From positions 1-64,000 of the forward strand of contig QIBA01000035.1 in assembly GCA_003225175.1 (NCBI GenBank): DNA of 64,000 nt. Direction: 5' to 3'. Below, in pieces: positions 1 to 9,264 of this stretch (position 1 is its first letter; each line of letters opens with the position of its first letter). Both the position numbers and the translations under genes were made by a program. This DNA comes from Acidobacteriota bacterium (GTDB lineage Bacteria > Acidobacteriota > Terriglobia > Terriglobales > Acidobacteriaceae). The notes under the pieces are model-generated. The model was not told the DNA's origin. It worked only from the letters and a program-made list of their open reading frames with translations, and ran no database searches.

Positions 1-2483
1 CGCTTCAAGGAACGCGCTCTGGTGCACTTTGCCGCCGATCCTGAAGAAGTCCACATGAGCACGCGCCTGCAAGGGCAGGGCACGCACTTTTTGCCGTTCA
101 ATCGCGGCAGCCATCCCGGCGAGGTGCAGTGCGGAGCGGGCAATCCGCAGCATCCTTCCGGATACCGCAGCGGATACTTCTGGGAAGAGGTGCTGCAGCG
201 CGACAGCTTTCTCGATATCCTCGGCCATTTCATGTTCATCGAGAAAAGCGAAGAGAAGATCGACGATGGCCAGGGCGGGCAGCGGCGGATTGAAAAAGAG
301 GCCATGATCTTCCCCCGCTATCATCAACTCGATGCGGTGCGCAAAATTGTGCGCGTAGGGACGACCGGTTGGCCAGCCTGCACGATGCTGCCGACAAGAA
401 GATTTTCGATTGCGTCCTGGTGATCACCGATCGGCGGGTTCTCGACGACCAGCTCCAGGACGCCATCTACCAGATCGAACATGCGCAGGGCGTGGTAAAG
501 GCCATCGATCAGGACTCAAAGCAGCTTGCGGAAGCCCTGATTGACGGAACGCAGATCGTGATTACCACGCTGCAAAAGTTTCCTTTCGTTATGCGCGGGT
601 TATTACACACCGCCGGAGCTGAGAGCCGGGACAAAGCCACCGAGCAGGAGAAGCAGCAGGCCAAAGCGTGGCAGGCGGCCATTGCCAAACGCCGCTATGC
701 GGTCATCGTGGACGAAGCCCATTCCAGCCAGAGCGGTGAAAGCGCGCGAGAGATGAAAGAGATTCTCGGAAGCGTCGGCAACGGCAATGAGGAAACTGAG
801 CCGGATTGGGAAGACCGCCTGAACCAGGTCATCCAGTCACGCGGACACCAGCCAAACCTCAGCTTTTTTGCTTTCACCGCTACTCCCAAGGGCAAGACGC
901 TGGAAGTCTTCGGCAGGACTGGGCCGAGTGGCCTGCCCGAGCCGATACACATCTACAGCATGCGGCAGGCCATTGAAGAGGGATTCATCCTCGACGTGCT
1001 CAAGAACTACACAACGTACAAGATGTATTACGGCCTGCTCAAGGCAGCGGACGACGATCCGCAATTGCCCAAGAAGAAAGCCACCAAGCAGCTTGCCAAG
1101 TTCACCACGCTGCATCCTTACAACATCGAGCAGAAGACTGAAGTGATGGTCGAGCACTTCCGCCACAGCGTGAAACATCGCATTGGCGAGCGCGCAAAAG
1201 CCATGGTCGTGACCGCATCGCGGCTTCATGCCGTACGCTTCAAGCTGGCCTTTGACCGCTACATCGCGGAAAACGGCTATACCGACGTGCGTCCGCTGGT
1301 GGCTTTCAGCGGCACGGTACGCGATCCTGAAACGGGACTTGAATACACCGAGCCGGGCATGAATCTGGACGTGGTGACCGGCAAGCCGATCGGTGAGAGC
1401 CAGTTGCCCAAGCGCTTTGAGTCGATGGACTACCAGATTCTGCTAGTCGCCAACAAATACCAGACGGGATTCGACGAGCCTTTGCTGCACACCATGTATG
1501 TGGACAAGCGCCTGGATGGCGTGCAGGCCGTGCAAACCCTTTCGCGGCTCAACCGCATGATTCCCGGCAAGGACGCGCCGTTCGTTCTCGATTTCGTCAA
1601 CGAATCCGAAGACATATTCCGCGCTTTCAAACCTTATTACGACAAGACCGGCCTGCGGCAGCCATCCGATCCTTCCCAACTTGAGAGATTGAAGCACGAA
1701 TTGAATCAGGAGCAGATTTACCGTCGCACGGAAGTTGAGTCGTTCGCGCAAGTCTTCTACAAGCCAAAAGAGAAACAGAGTCCCGCTGACCATGCGGAGA
1801 TGCAGAAGCATCTTCAGCCCGCGGTAGATCGCTTCAACGCTCTGGAAGATGACGACGGGAAGCAGGAGTTTCGCGACAAGCTCAGCGGCTACGTGCAGCT
1901 TTATTCTTTTTTGAGCCAGATCATTCCTTACGGCGATCCCGAGTTGGAAATGCTTTACAGCTTCGGCAGGTTCCTGCTGCCCTATCTTCGCCTGAGCCGT
2001 GATAACACCCCGATCAACTTCTTCGACGAAGTAGAGCTGCAGTACTACCGGCTGGAGCGCATCTATTCCGGGCCGATTGACTTGCAACAGGGAGACGCCG
2101 AGGGCGTGAAGAGTCCTACAGAGGTAGGCACGGGAAAAGCGAAAGATGAGGGGGCCCCGCTGTCAGAGATCATCAGCGTTCTCAACGAGCGCTTCGGAAC
2201 CAGCTTCACGGATGAGGACCGGCTTTTCTTCCAGCAGATCAAGGAAAAAGCTGTCCACAACGAACAGGTGATTCAGACAGCTCTTGCCAACCCACTGGAC
2301 AAATTCGCCCTCGGAATTCGCAAGCTGATTGATGACTTCATGATCGAGCGCATGGAGCAGAACGACGAGATTGTCACCCGCTATATGGCAGATCGCGAAT
2401 TCCAAGGCGCAGCCTTCCCCATCCTGGCAAGAGAAATATTCGATGCCATACACGCGCCGAAGACGGCAGCGATAAGCGATTAG
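1..2483 (+). pseudogene. hsdR: Type I restriction endonuclease subunit R (HsdR), broken, 5' end outside window
   Basis: HsdR is the translocase and nuclease subunit of type I restriction enzymes. Frame 1 from base 1 to about 355 reads as typical HsdR sequence (RALVHFAADPEEV, FLPFNRG, FPRYHQLDAVRKIVR). From about 366 the match continues in frame 3 (RLASLHDAADKKIFDCVLV) to the stop at 2483. The stretch normally between these blocks, carrying the Walker A P-loop (SAGSGKT type), is absent: a short deletion plus a frame change. Later helicase motifs are intact: VDEAHSSQ (DEAH box), FFAFTATPKG, and QTGFDEPLLHTMYVDK followed by LSRLNR. The nuclease domain would lie upstream of the window. The final codons and stop sit inside a 7-bp repeat array (2469-2489). 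Without a P-loop the motor should be dead. An assembly error at about 355-366 is the main alternative. Confidence 0.85.
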
Positions 2484-2521
2484 CAATAAGAAGGGAACAG
2501 GGGACAGGTTACAGGGGATAG
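2469..2521. repeat. Heptanucleotide repeat array at hsdR 3' end
   Basis: Three GCRATWA heptads (GCGATAA, GCGATTA, GCAATAA) at 2469-2489 are followed at about 2497-2521 by a second 7-bp family (ACAGGGG, ACAGGTT, ACAGGGG). The hsdR stop codon lies inside the second heptad. Confidence 0.8.
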
Positions 2522-2614
2522 AGCAAATCCGACTTCGCTTTCGCTATTGGCTTATCGCGTATCGCTTGGGAAGGCGTCCTGTATAGTCCAGAGATCTCTA
2601 ATCTGGAGCATACC

Positions 2615-3523
2615 TTGGGAACGTCTTTCCGGTTTGTTGCTGTAATCGCGGTTAGCCTTATGCCTGCTGCATTGTCGGCAGCGGTTGTAGACGACAATCC
2701 GTTCGCCTCGCGCGCGGCCGACGTTGATGGCGTTTCGATTCACTACATGACTGCGGGCCAGGGTCCGGCGGTGGTTCTGCTGCATGGATTTGCTGAGACC
2801 TCGCTGATGTGGAAGCCGGTTATTCCGGCGCTGGCGCGGCGGTTTACTGTGATTGCGCCGGACCTGCCGGGGATCGGCGAATCTGCCATTCCCAAAGAGG
2901 GACTAGATATGAAGTCTGCTGCGGTGCGTATGCATGCGCTGGTGCGGTCGCTGGGCTTTGAGAAAGCTGAAGTCGTGGGCCACGACATTGGCCTGATGGT
3001 CGCCTATGCCTACGCTGCGCAGTTCCCTGCTGAGATCACAAAGCTAGTCGTGATGGATGCATTTCTTCCCGGTGTTGGCGGTTGGGAGGAGGTCTACAAC
3101 AATCCGGCGATTTGGCATTTTCGCTTCAATGGTCCGACGCCCGAGGCGCTGGTGCAGGGACGCGAAGGCACCTACTTCGAATATTTCTGGAATGATCTGG
3201 CTGCCAATAAGGCGCGCTCAATTCCCGAATCGGACCGCAGAGCTTATGTTGCGGCCTATTCGCGTCCGGGGCGGATGCACGCGGCGTGGGCTTATTTTGT
3301 CTCGTTTCAGCAGGCGGCTAAAGACTTCGCCGAACTCTCGCAGACTAAGCTGACGATGCCGGTGCTGGCTATCGGTGGAGAGAAGTCGCTGGGAGGAGTG
3401 CTGGCGAATCAGATGAAATTAGTTGCTACGGACGTGAGAGCTGTGGTGCTGAATGATACCGGTCATTGGGTGCTCGAGGAGAATCCCAAGGAGACGACCG
3501 CGGCGTTGCAGAAGTTTTTGTGA
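2615..3523 (+). CDS. Exported alpha/beta hydrolase, epoxide-hydrolase-like
   Basis: This 302-residue alpha/beta-hydrolase begins with a signal peptide (hydrophobic residues about 6-22, ending ALSAA), so it probably acts in the periplasm. The oxyanion motif LLHGFAETSLMW is near residues 50-61. The nucleophile elbow reads VVGHDIG, with Asp rather than Ser as in epoxide hydrolases and haloalkane dehalogenases. The catalytic His is in DTGHWVLEENP near the C-terminus. The start is a TTG with GGAG eight bases upstream. An Asp nucleophile suggests hydrolysis of an epoxide or halide through an ester intermediate; the substrate is unknown. The gene stands alone between the hsdR relic and the repeat-rich region. 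Confidence 0.88.
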   Translation: MGTSFRFVAVIAVSLMPAALSAAVVDDNPFASRAADVDGVSIHYMTAGQGPAVVLLHGFAETSLMWKPVIPALARRFTVIAPDLPGIGESAIPKEGLDMKSAAVRMHALVRSLGFEKAEVVGHDIGLMVAYAYAAQFPAEITKLVVMDAFLPGVGGWEEVYNNPAIWHFRFNGPTPEALVQGREGTYFEYFWNDLAANKARSIPESDRRAYVAAYSRPGRMHAAWAYFVSFQQAAKDFAELSQTKLTMPVLAIGGEKSLGGVLANQMKLVATDVRAVVLNDTGHWVLEENPKETTAALQKFL

Positions 3524-3580
3524 GACAGGCGATGGAAAGGCGGGCCACAGACGCGACGCTCACCTTCGATGTAACAGCTT

Positions 3581-3699
3581 AAAAAAGCAGCAATAAGCAA
3601 TAAGCGATTAGCAATTAGCTAAAGCAACAGCAACAACGAACACCGGCAGTTAGCAATTAGCGATTAGCGAAAACATAGGTGACAGGTTACAGGGGACAC
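3581..3699. repeat. Composite heptad repeat unit, copy b
   Basis: Heptads of the GCAATWA/GCGATTA type are followed by a TAGCTAAAGCAACA linker, more heptads, and an ACAGGTT/ACAGGGG tail. It matches copy c (3912-4053) along almost its whole length in direct orientation. Confidence 0.85.
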
Positions 3700-3701
3700 G
3701 C

Positions 3702-3914
3702 TTGCATCTTCGCCTCTTATTCGCCTATGCTGTTGGCGTGCAAGATGAAGACCCGCGAGACAAAAAGGCGATTCTGGTGGCGGCAGCGATTATCTGTGCC
3801 GTGAGAACCGCGCGAGAAGAGAACATCATGCCAACGTCGCCGCGCATTCTGAGCCGGGTATCGGACTCCATCCTCCTGGCCAGGCTGCTGTGGGACCGGA
3901 TCAGGAGGGGATGA
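3702..3914 (+). CDS. Possible small protein, function unknown
   Basis: This 70-residue ORF lies exactly between two copies of the composite heptad repeat. It starts at TTG with no clear ribosome binding site. The central part (KKAILVAAAIICAVRTAREE) and the tail (RILSRVSDSILLARLLWDRIR) look helical and plausible as protein. I think similar short proteins occur in other Acidobacteria, but I cannot verify this. It may be a chance ORF or a remnant. Confidence 0.3.
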   Translation: MHLRLLFAYAVGVQDEDPRDKKAILVAAAIICAVRTAREENIMPTSPRILSRVSDSILLARLLWDRIRRG

Positions 3915-4053
3915 TTAGCCAGCGATTAGCGATTAAAAAAGCAGCAATTAGCAATTAGCAATTAGCTACGGCAACACCAACAAGGAAAACCGGGAATTAG
4001 CAATTAGCGATTAGCGAGAATATAGGGAACAGGGGACAGGTTACAGGGGACAG
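3912..4053. repeat. Composite heptad repeat unit, copy c
   Basis: This has the same architecture as copy b: GCAATTA/GCGATTA heptads, TAGCTACGGCAACACCAACA linker, heptads, then GGGAACAGGGGACAGGTTACA. Confidence 0.85.
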
Positions 4054-4328
4054 CAAGGATCGGATGATCGGGTCATCCGGTCATTGGGTGAAGTCAGTCA
4101 GAACCCCTGCCATCCTGCACCCCGGCAGACGGGAAACAGCTAGAACCAGACACAGGATCCTTCGGCAGGCTTAGGAAAGGCGTCGCCTGGCCGGGACGCG
4201 GCACATCCCGGCGACACTAACACGGGATTAAGACTCGGAAGTTACTTCGTGTCGCAAGATAGCGCATCGATTTCTGCAACACTGATGTTATCTTCTCACT
4301 ACCGATCCCGCTGTTCCCCTGGTTCCCT

Positions 4329-4589
4329 ATGTCTGCCAAGGCCGGCAAGAAAAAAAACGGCAAGGCTACGCCTACAAACGGCACGCCTACACCTATTGAT
4401 GAGCAGGAAGTGGGGCTCTGGATAGACACGGCTCTGATTTCACGCCTTCACGGGGTGAAGTCATCGCCGCTCAGGACTGAGATGAGTGGCGAAGCCCAAC
4501 GCTTATTGCATTATGCCGACGTTCTGCTCGGTACCGACAAGAAGGAAAAGTTCGTCTCCGCCAAGCCGCAGAAAGAGCGGACGAAGTAA
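4329..4589 (+). CDS. Hypothetical small protein
   Basis: This 86-residue ORF starts at ATG. It is Lys/Thr/Pro-rich at the N-terminus (AGKKKNGKATPTNGTPTPID) and has a plausible helical middle (EAQRLLHYADVLLGTDKKEK). It ends right at the start of another heptad array (4590). No family was recognised and no strong Shine-Dalgarno is visible. Its position between repeat arrays makes it doubtful. Confidence 0.4.
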   Translation: MSAKAGKKKNGKATPTNGTPTPIDEQEVGLWIDTALISRLHGVKSSPLRTEMSGEAQRLLHYADVLLGTDKKEKFVSAKPQKERTK

Positions 4590-4657
4590 CGGCAGCAATT
4601 AGCGATTAGCGATAAGCGATTAGCTAAGACAACAGCGATTAGCGATGGCAACAGCCG
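4590..4657. repeat. Heptad repeat array, copy d
   Basis: GCAATTA, GCGATTA, GCGATAA and GCGATTA heptads are followed by the TAGCTAAGACAACA linker and one more GCGATTA, so it is a shorter version of copies b and c. Confidence 0.8.
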
Positions 4658-4745
4658 GGCGAGGGCGCGCGGCGGTCCCCGCTACCCACCCTATCAGGCG
4701 CAACCGCGGCTGGAGACCCCGATGGCAGGGGGTTCTGACTTACTT

Positions 4746-4802
4746 CACCCGATCACCCGATCACCCGATCACCCGATTCTGACTGACTTACTTCACCCGA
4801 TC
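4746..4802. repeat. Octamer repeat CACCCGAT
   Basis: Four perfect tandem copies of CACCCGAT occupy 4746-4777 and a fifth lies at 4795-4802. Related motifs occur inverted near 4070-4095. Confidence 0.85.
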
Positions 4803-4875
4803 ACCGGGGTCCCCGGCAAGCGCCGCTGTTGCGGTTGCTTGGGTGAGGTCACCCGACGGCCCGATCACCCGATTC

Positions 4876-5010
4876 TTCCGGTTCCCTGTTCCCTATGTTC
4901 TCGCTTTTCGCTCTTCGCTTATTGCTAATTGCTGTTGTCTTAGCTAATCGCTTATTGCTGATTTTCCTGTTTTCGCTAATTGCTAATCGCTTATTGCTGC
5001 CTTTTCCCCC
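4876..5010. repeat. Heptad repeat unit in inverted orientation
   Basis: Read on the minus strand this is the same composite unit as copies b-d: AGCAATAAGCGATTAGC heptads, TAGCTAAGACAACA linker, more heptads, then GAACATAGGGAACAGGGAAC. It forms a large inverted repeat with copies b-d. Confidence 0.8.
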
Positions 5011-5158
5011 CTTGACGCGCTAGGGCAACGTGTCGTAGCAACGAAGAATGGGGATTCGCAGGGAATCTTGGCTGGGGTGGATGCCTTCTGATGCGGGGTT
5101 GGGCTTGTCGGTGATCTCGGCGATTCGCTGTGCCTTCCCTGATCGTTCCCTGCCTGGT

Positions 5159-5325
5159 TCGACTTGTCCCAGTGCTTACGCGGGTTTTATGCAGGAAGAG
5201 AAATTCACTGATAATTCACTGTTAATTCGCTGTTTAATTCGACTTTCCCCGGATTTACGGGGTTTTATGCATGAAGAGAAATTCACTGATAAATTCGCTG
5301 TTAAATTCGCTGTTAATTCACTGTT
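5159..5325. repeat. Tandem duplication of a ~77-bp unit
   Basis: Two adjacent units share TTCGACTT, then GGGTTTTATGCA, GAAGAGAAATTCACTGAT and short AATTCRCTGTT repeats. An open frame runs through (5048-5347, 99 codons) and gives a repeated GFMxEEKFTD peptide, but no family was recognised and I do not call a gene. Confidence 0.7.
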
Positions 5326-5545
5326 AAGCTCCGGATCAGCGAATTAGCAGTGAATTTGAATTCCTGCGATCGCTTCGAAACGGTGGCCGGATTCAGAGGC
5401 CGGAGCTGATCCCCTAGCGCAGCCCCACCAAATCTTTTTCCTATCTTGTCGATTCCCCGATGTCCGCCCGTCTTAGGTATGCGCGGGGGAAGTTATCCGC
5501 ACAGGCAATCGATCTGAACCATGAATCTAATCTAAGGAGATAGTC

Positions 5546-6013
5546 GTGAAAAACAAGGTAAAACCAGTTCCCGATGGCTACAGCACAGTGACTCCCTACC
5601 TCACCATTCGAGGTGCAGCGAAGGCCATCGACTTTTATACGCAGGCCTTCGGCGCTAAGGAACTCTTCCGAATGCCGGCGCCTGACGGCAAGGTCATGCA
5701 CGCCGAGATCCTGATTGGCAATTCTCATATCATGCTCGCCGATGAGTCGCCCCGAAGCGAAACCAAAGCGCCGCAAACGTTGAACGGCAGCACCAGCGGC
5801 ATTTTTCTGTATGTCGAGGATGTCGATGCTGCTTTTCACCAGGCGCTAAAGGCGGGTGCCAGGGAAACGCAGCCTCTTGAGAACCAGTTCTGGGGCGACC
5901 GCTTCGGCAAACTCACTGATCCATTTGGGCACAGATGGATGCTGGCGTCGCATGTCGAAGACGTCTCTCCCGCGGAGATGGAAGAACGAATGTCCGCTGC
6001 TGTTTCGAAATAG
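5546..6013 (+). CDS. VOC-family glyoxalase-like protein
   Basis: This 155-residue protein belongs to the vicinal oxygen chelate superfamily (PhnB/YdcF-like glyoxalase fold). It shows two beta-alpha-beta modules: TVTPYLTIRGAAKAIDFYTQ at residues about 10-30 and IFLYVEDVDAAFHQALKAG at about 90-110. The typical ending WGDRFGKLTDPFGHRW is present. The GTG start is set by a perfect AAGGAG five bases upstream. Family members range from metal-dependent lyases to dioxygenases and resistance proteins, so the substrate cannot be assigned. It is a single gene facing the recR operon. Confidence 0.9.
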   Translation: MKNKVKPVPDGYSTVTPYLTIRGAAKAIDFYTQAFGAKELFRMPAPDGKVMHAEILIGNSHIMLADESPRSETKAPQTLNGSTSGIFLYVEDVDAAFHQALKAGARETQPLENQFWGDRFGKLTDPFGHRWMLASHVEDVSPAEMEERMSAAVSK

Positions 6014-6218
6014 CGCCGCGTATTAAAGAACCGTCGAGCCCGGCGAGTGTTGTTGCAGGCAACTTTCGCAGCATCTGTGAAAGCACGTGACGGCACTCGC
6101 CGATGTGCTCCGGAGTTATTGCTGCCAGCCTCCCCCTAAGCCTCTGTGGAGCTGGACAAGCGAAAGTAGCTCGTTGAGCTGAGCTTGGCGGAAAAGTTTC
6201 CACGAAACGAGTCCGCCG

Positions 6219-6818
6219 TTACAACTCGCGGCGGCCTTCGATTGCTTTGGCCATGGTCACTTCGTCGGCGTATTCGATATCGCTTCCAGCGGGTATGCCG
6301 GTGGCAATGCGCGTGAGCTTTACAGCCGGATTCTTCAGCATGCGGGAGATGTAAGTCGCGGTAGCTTCGCCTTCGACTGTGGGATTGGTGGCGATGATGA
6401 GCTCATCGATGTCACCGCGGTCTACTCGCGTCGAGAGGCTGGTAAGCCGGAGGTGCTCTGGCCCGATGCCGTGCAGCGGTGAAAGGGCTCCGTGCAACAC
6501 GTGATACACACCGTTGTAGCTCCGCGTTTTCTCAATGGCAGCGATGTTCGTAGGCTCTTCGACAACGCAGACCAGGCGCTGGTTGCGGGTGGCACTGCTG
6601 CAATACACGCAGGGATCGACGTCCGTGATGTTGTTGCATACCGAGCAGAGATGAAGGCTGGCCTTAACCTGCCTGATGGATTCAGCAAGCAGCTCGGCAT
6701 CTTCGTCACTAGCGCGCAGGATGTGAAAGGCGAGGCGCTGCGCTGTCTTGCCGCCGATACCGGGCAGCTTCTTGAGTTCCTCGATGAGCCGCGCCATCGG
6801 CTCTGCAAATTTCGACAA
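6219..6818 (-). CDS. recR: Recombination mediator protein RecR
   Basis: RecR works with RecO (and RecF) to load RecA at single-strand gaps. The 199-residue length is normal. An N-terminal helix-hairpin-helix ([18 protein letters not shown]) precedes a zinc finger with Cys58, Cys61, Cys70 and Cys73. A Toprim domain follows ([28 protein letters not shown]), then a C-terminal Walker-B-like segment. The start is a TTG with AGAGGA just upstream. It is the last gene of dnaX-ybaB-recR, a widely conserved replication/repair operon. Confidence 0.97.
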   Translation of the reverse strand: MSKFAEPMARLIEELKKLPGIGGKTAQRLAFHILRASDEDAELLAESIRQVKASLHLCSVCNNITDVDPCVYCSSATRNQRLVCVVEEPTNIAAIEKTRSYNGVYHVLHGALSPLHGIGPEHLRLTSLSTRVDRGDIDELIIATNPTVEGEATATYISRMLKNPAVKLTRIATGIPAGSDIEYADEVTMAKAIEGRREL

Positions 6819-6849
6819 CTGATCCTCTGAATTCTTCGATCTTGCTAAA

Positions 6850-7149
6850 TCAGAATGGCAGATTCATGTTGCCCAACATTCCGCCGAGGCTAGATTGCAT
6901 GGTGCTGTCCACTTTGCGGCCCGCTTCATTCACTGCGGCGGTGATCAGATCCTGAAGCATCTCGAGGTCGCCTGATTTCACGGCCTCGGGATCGATCTTT
7001 ACTGAAAGCAGCTGCTTTTGCCCATTCATCTTGACGCTTACCGACCCACCGCCGGCGGATGCCTCAACGCTGGTGGCGCGCATTTTCTCCTGGATCTCCT
7101 GAGAAGCGCGCTGGGCCTGAGCTAACAATTCCTTTGGGTTGAATTCCAT
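6850..7149 (-). CDS. YbaB/EbfC nucleoid-associated protein
   Basis: This 99-residue YbaB/EbfC family protein forms a dimer that binds DNA. The family core is visible: [20 protein letters not shown] helix, [20 protein letters not shown] strand region, and [20 protein letters not shown]. It lies 18 bp after dnaX and 31 bp before recR on the same strand, as in many bacteria. Confidence 0.95.
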   Translation of the reverse strand: MEFNPKELLAQAQRASQEIQEKMRATSVEASAGGGSVSVKMNGQKQLLSVKIDPEAVKSGDLEMLQDLITAAVNEAGRKVDSTMQSSLGGMLGNMNLPF

Positions 7150-7167
7150 TGGTGAGGAATCTCCGAT

Positions 7168-9042
7168 TTAGTTCTTCTGTCGCAGATCGACTACGGTACG
7201 AACTTCCGCTCCAAATTTCTCCTGCATGCGACGCACTATGGGATCTTCCGCAGCTCTTTGTCGGGCCACACCCGATCCCTTGCCGTTCCCGTTCGTCACT
7301 CGCTCAACGGGCCCATTCCGGGCCGTGCCTCCGCCGGAGAAGTTCAATTTCATTAGTCGGCCGCAAACACGACTCGCTTCCTGAATCAGCAGACGCTTAG
7401 CTTCGGCGCCGATGCTAAGGTCAATCACTCTTTCGGAGAGCGGAACGCGCAGGTTGATCTGGTTCCCTGTGAGTTCCCATTCTCCGCGTGCAAGCAGGTC
7501 CGCCGCCGTATCCTGGTTTTGTGCTTCGAGCATCGAAACCAAAGCAGAGCGAAGCTTCTCAACCGAAACTTCTGGGACTGAGGCAGGAACAGCCACGGCT
7601 TCTGGAACTTCTTCGATAGCCGTCGCGGTCGAAATCACTTTGTATGCAGCCGTAGATCCGTCGATCGATTCCACGATCGACATCTCCGGTTCGGAGTTCC
7701 GCACCTTCCGCAAGCGATCTGCTTCGAAGGGTGAAACGCGCTGCTGAGTTTGTGGCGAGGCGCCTCCACTCGAAGACGGAAAGGGCGACCTTGATCCGCT
7801 GCTGATTGGCGCGGGACGTACTTCGGCGATTCTTGGCACAGTAGCGAGAGGAGCTCGCGCGGTTTGAAGTACTGGCATCGCTCCTCTGCTTGCATTTTGA
7901 CTGAGGAATTCTTCGAGTGGCAGCAGCCGACTTGCATGCACCATCTTAAGCATGCCTAGCTCAAGATGGAACCGCTGCTCCTGGCGGTAGCCGAGTTCGT
8001 CATGGGTGCGCAGAATAATGTTGAGAAAACGGGTGAGATCTTCTTCAGAGAAAAGCGCGGCTGTACTTGCGACCTTCTTCCGCTCATCTGAAGAGATTTG
8101 CAGCAGCGGGGACTCCTCTCCAGCTACCTTCGCGACCAATGCATTGCGCAGGAAACGCACGAGTTGTTTTGCAAAATGCGAGGGACTCTGTCCTTCGGTC
8201 ATCAGTCTGTCGAGGAGCTTTAATAGCTCTTCGCTGGAGCTGCGGTGCACGCACTCCATCGTTTGCACTAAAACGTCAGACGAGACAGTGCCCATCAATC
8301 CTCGCACTTGCAAGGCCGTCAGCACCGCTCCGGAAGCGCCTTCGAAGACGGCACAGCATGCGATCGCTTGATCCATGATGGAGAGCGCGTCGCGCATCGA
8401 TCCATCACCAGCCTCAGCCAGAGCGGCCAGAGCATCATCTTCTGCCTTGATGTTTTCCTGTGTAGCCAGATCGCGGAGCTGGCGCACAATCTCGTCAAAT
8501 CGAACCGCGTGAAAGCTGAAGTGCTGGCAGCGCGAACGAATCGTTTGCGGAATGTCTTCCGGCTGCGTTGTAGCCATCATGAAGACAATGTGGCTGGGCG
8601 GTTCCTCGAGAGTCTTCAGCAATGCGTTAAAAGCAGCGTCGGTAATCTGATGCGCTTCGTCCAGAATGTAGATCTTGTAGCGATCACGGGCTGGGCGATA
8701 ACGTGCAGCATCGCGCAGTTCGCGGATCTCGTCGATACCACGATTTGTCGCCGCATCAATTTCGATTACATCGATCGAACTACCGGCACGGATCTCCTGG
8801 CATGAATCGCAAACGCCGCAAGGTTCTGGAACAGGTTTTTCCGTCGAACGACAGTTGAGCGCCATTGCCAGAATACGAGCGACGGTGGTCTTCCCGATCC
8901 CGCGGTGCCCGCTGAAAATGTAGCCGTGTGCGATTCGTTCTTGGGTAATCGCGTTCTGCAGCGTACGCGTGACATGTTCCTGCCCTATAACATCGGAAAA
9001 TTTCTGTGGCCGGTATTTTCGGGCGAGGACCTGATAACTCAT
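7168..9042 (-). CDS. dnaX: DNA polymerase III subunit gamma/tau
   Basis: The 624-residue clamp-loader ATPase begins MSYQVLARKYRPQKFSDVIGQ, as is typical. The P-loop GHRGIGKTT is at residues about 45-53, the zinc module has Cys64, Cys75, Cys78 and Cys81, and the Walker B motif is YILDEAHQ. The SRC motif of sensor 1 follows (RSRCQHFSF). Domain III spans about 230-370, then comes a less conserved Pro/Ser-rich region and a tau-like C-terminal domain. No obvious slippery A/T tract for programmed gamma frameshifting was seen. It heads the dnaX-ybaB-recR operon and is divergent from rnj. Confidence 0.96.
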   Translation of the reverse strand: MSYQVLARKYRPQKFSDVIGQEHVTRTLQNAITQERIAHGYIFSGHRGIGKTTVARILAMALNCRSTEKPVPEPCGVCDSCQEIRAGSSIDVIEIDAATNRGIDEIRELRDAARYRPARDRYKIYILDEAHQITDAAFNALLKTLEEPPSHIVFMMATTQPEDIPQTIRSRCQHFSFHAVRFDEIVRQLRDLATQENIKAEDDALAALAEAGDGSMRDALSIMDQAIACCAVFEGASGAVLTALQVRGLMGTVSSDVLVQTMECVHRSSSEELLKLLDRLMTEGQSPSHFAKQLVRFLRNALVAKVAGEESPLLQISSDERKKVASTAALFSEEDLTRFLNIILRTHDELGYRQEQRFHLELGMLKMVHASRLLPLEEFLSQNASRGAMPVLQTARAPLATVPRIAEVRPAPISSGSRSPFPSSSGGASPQTQQRVSPFEADRLRKVRNSEPEMSIVESIDGSTAAYKVISTATAIEEVPEAVAVPASVPEVSVEKLRSALVSMLEAQNQDTAADLLARGEWELTGNQINLRVPLSERVIDLSIGAEAKRLLIQEASRVCGRLMKLNFSGGGTARNGPVERVTNGNGKGSGVARQRAAEDPIVRRMQEKFGAEVRTVVDLRQKN

Positions 9043-9084
9043 GGTGGGACTGTGTCGATTATACCTGTGAAAGAAGGGGCATCA

Positions 9085-9112
9085 GCATTAAGCAGTCAGC
9101 GTTCAGCCTCTC
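9085..9112. repeat. Heptad repeats in the dnaX/rnj intergenic region
   Basis: GCATTAA, GCAGTCA, GCGTTCA and GCCTCTC follow each other with exact 7-bp phase, a degenerate relative of the GCRATWA arrays. Confidence 0.6.
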
Positions 9113-9197
9113 ACCATTCGGGTCGGCTCGTGCACGGCGCGAGGCTCCTGCACTTTGTCCAAAATGCCTTGAAGGAGCACTACAGCGCAAAGTGACT

Positions 9198-9228
9198 GAA
9201 TGCCGAGTGCAGAATGCTGAGTGCTGAA
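9198..9228. repeat. Heptad repeats upstream of rnj
   Basis: GAATGCC, GAGTGCA, GAATGCT, GAGTGCT and GAATTT are in 7-bp phase. They lie about 40-65 bp before the rnj start, within the probable leader. Confidence 0.65.
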
Positions 9229-9264
9229 TTTCTGCACGATTTTGTGTGCTAGCATCGAGCTTCG

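Larger units (their letters stand above)
3524..5545. other. Repeat-rich intergenic region with no secure gene
   Basis: About 2 kb is dominated by 7-bp arrays (direct at 3581-3699, 3912-4053 and 4590-4657; inverted at 4876-5010), an 8-bp array at 4746-4802 and a ~77-bp tandem duplication at 5159-5325. A segment near 4070-4120 recurs in inverted orientation around 4725-4830 (shared CACCCGAT and TTCTGACT motifs). Two small ORFs in it are listed separately. No transposase, tRNA or CRISPR was recognised. Confidence 0.7.

Noticed and set aside
4722-4928. 68-codon ORF through the octamer array
   Set aside because: Its sequence is dictated by CACCCGAT repeats and the inverted heptad unit; no coding signs.
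3581-5010. CRISPR array
   Set aside because: Repeats are 7-8 bp tandem units without unique 30-40-bp spacers, and no cas genes are present.
5048-5347. 99-codon ORF across the ~77-bp duplication
   Set aside because: No ribosome site or recognised family; described as a repeat with only a slight possibility of coding.
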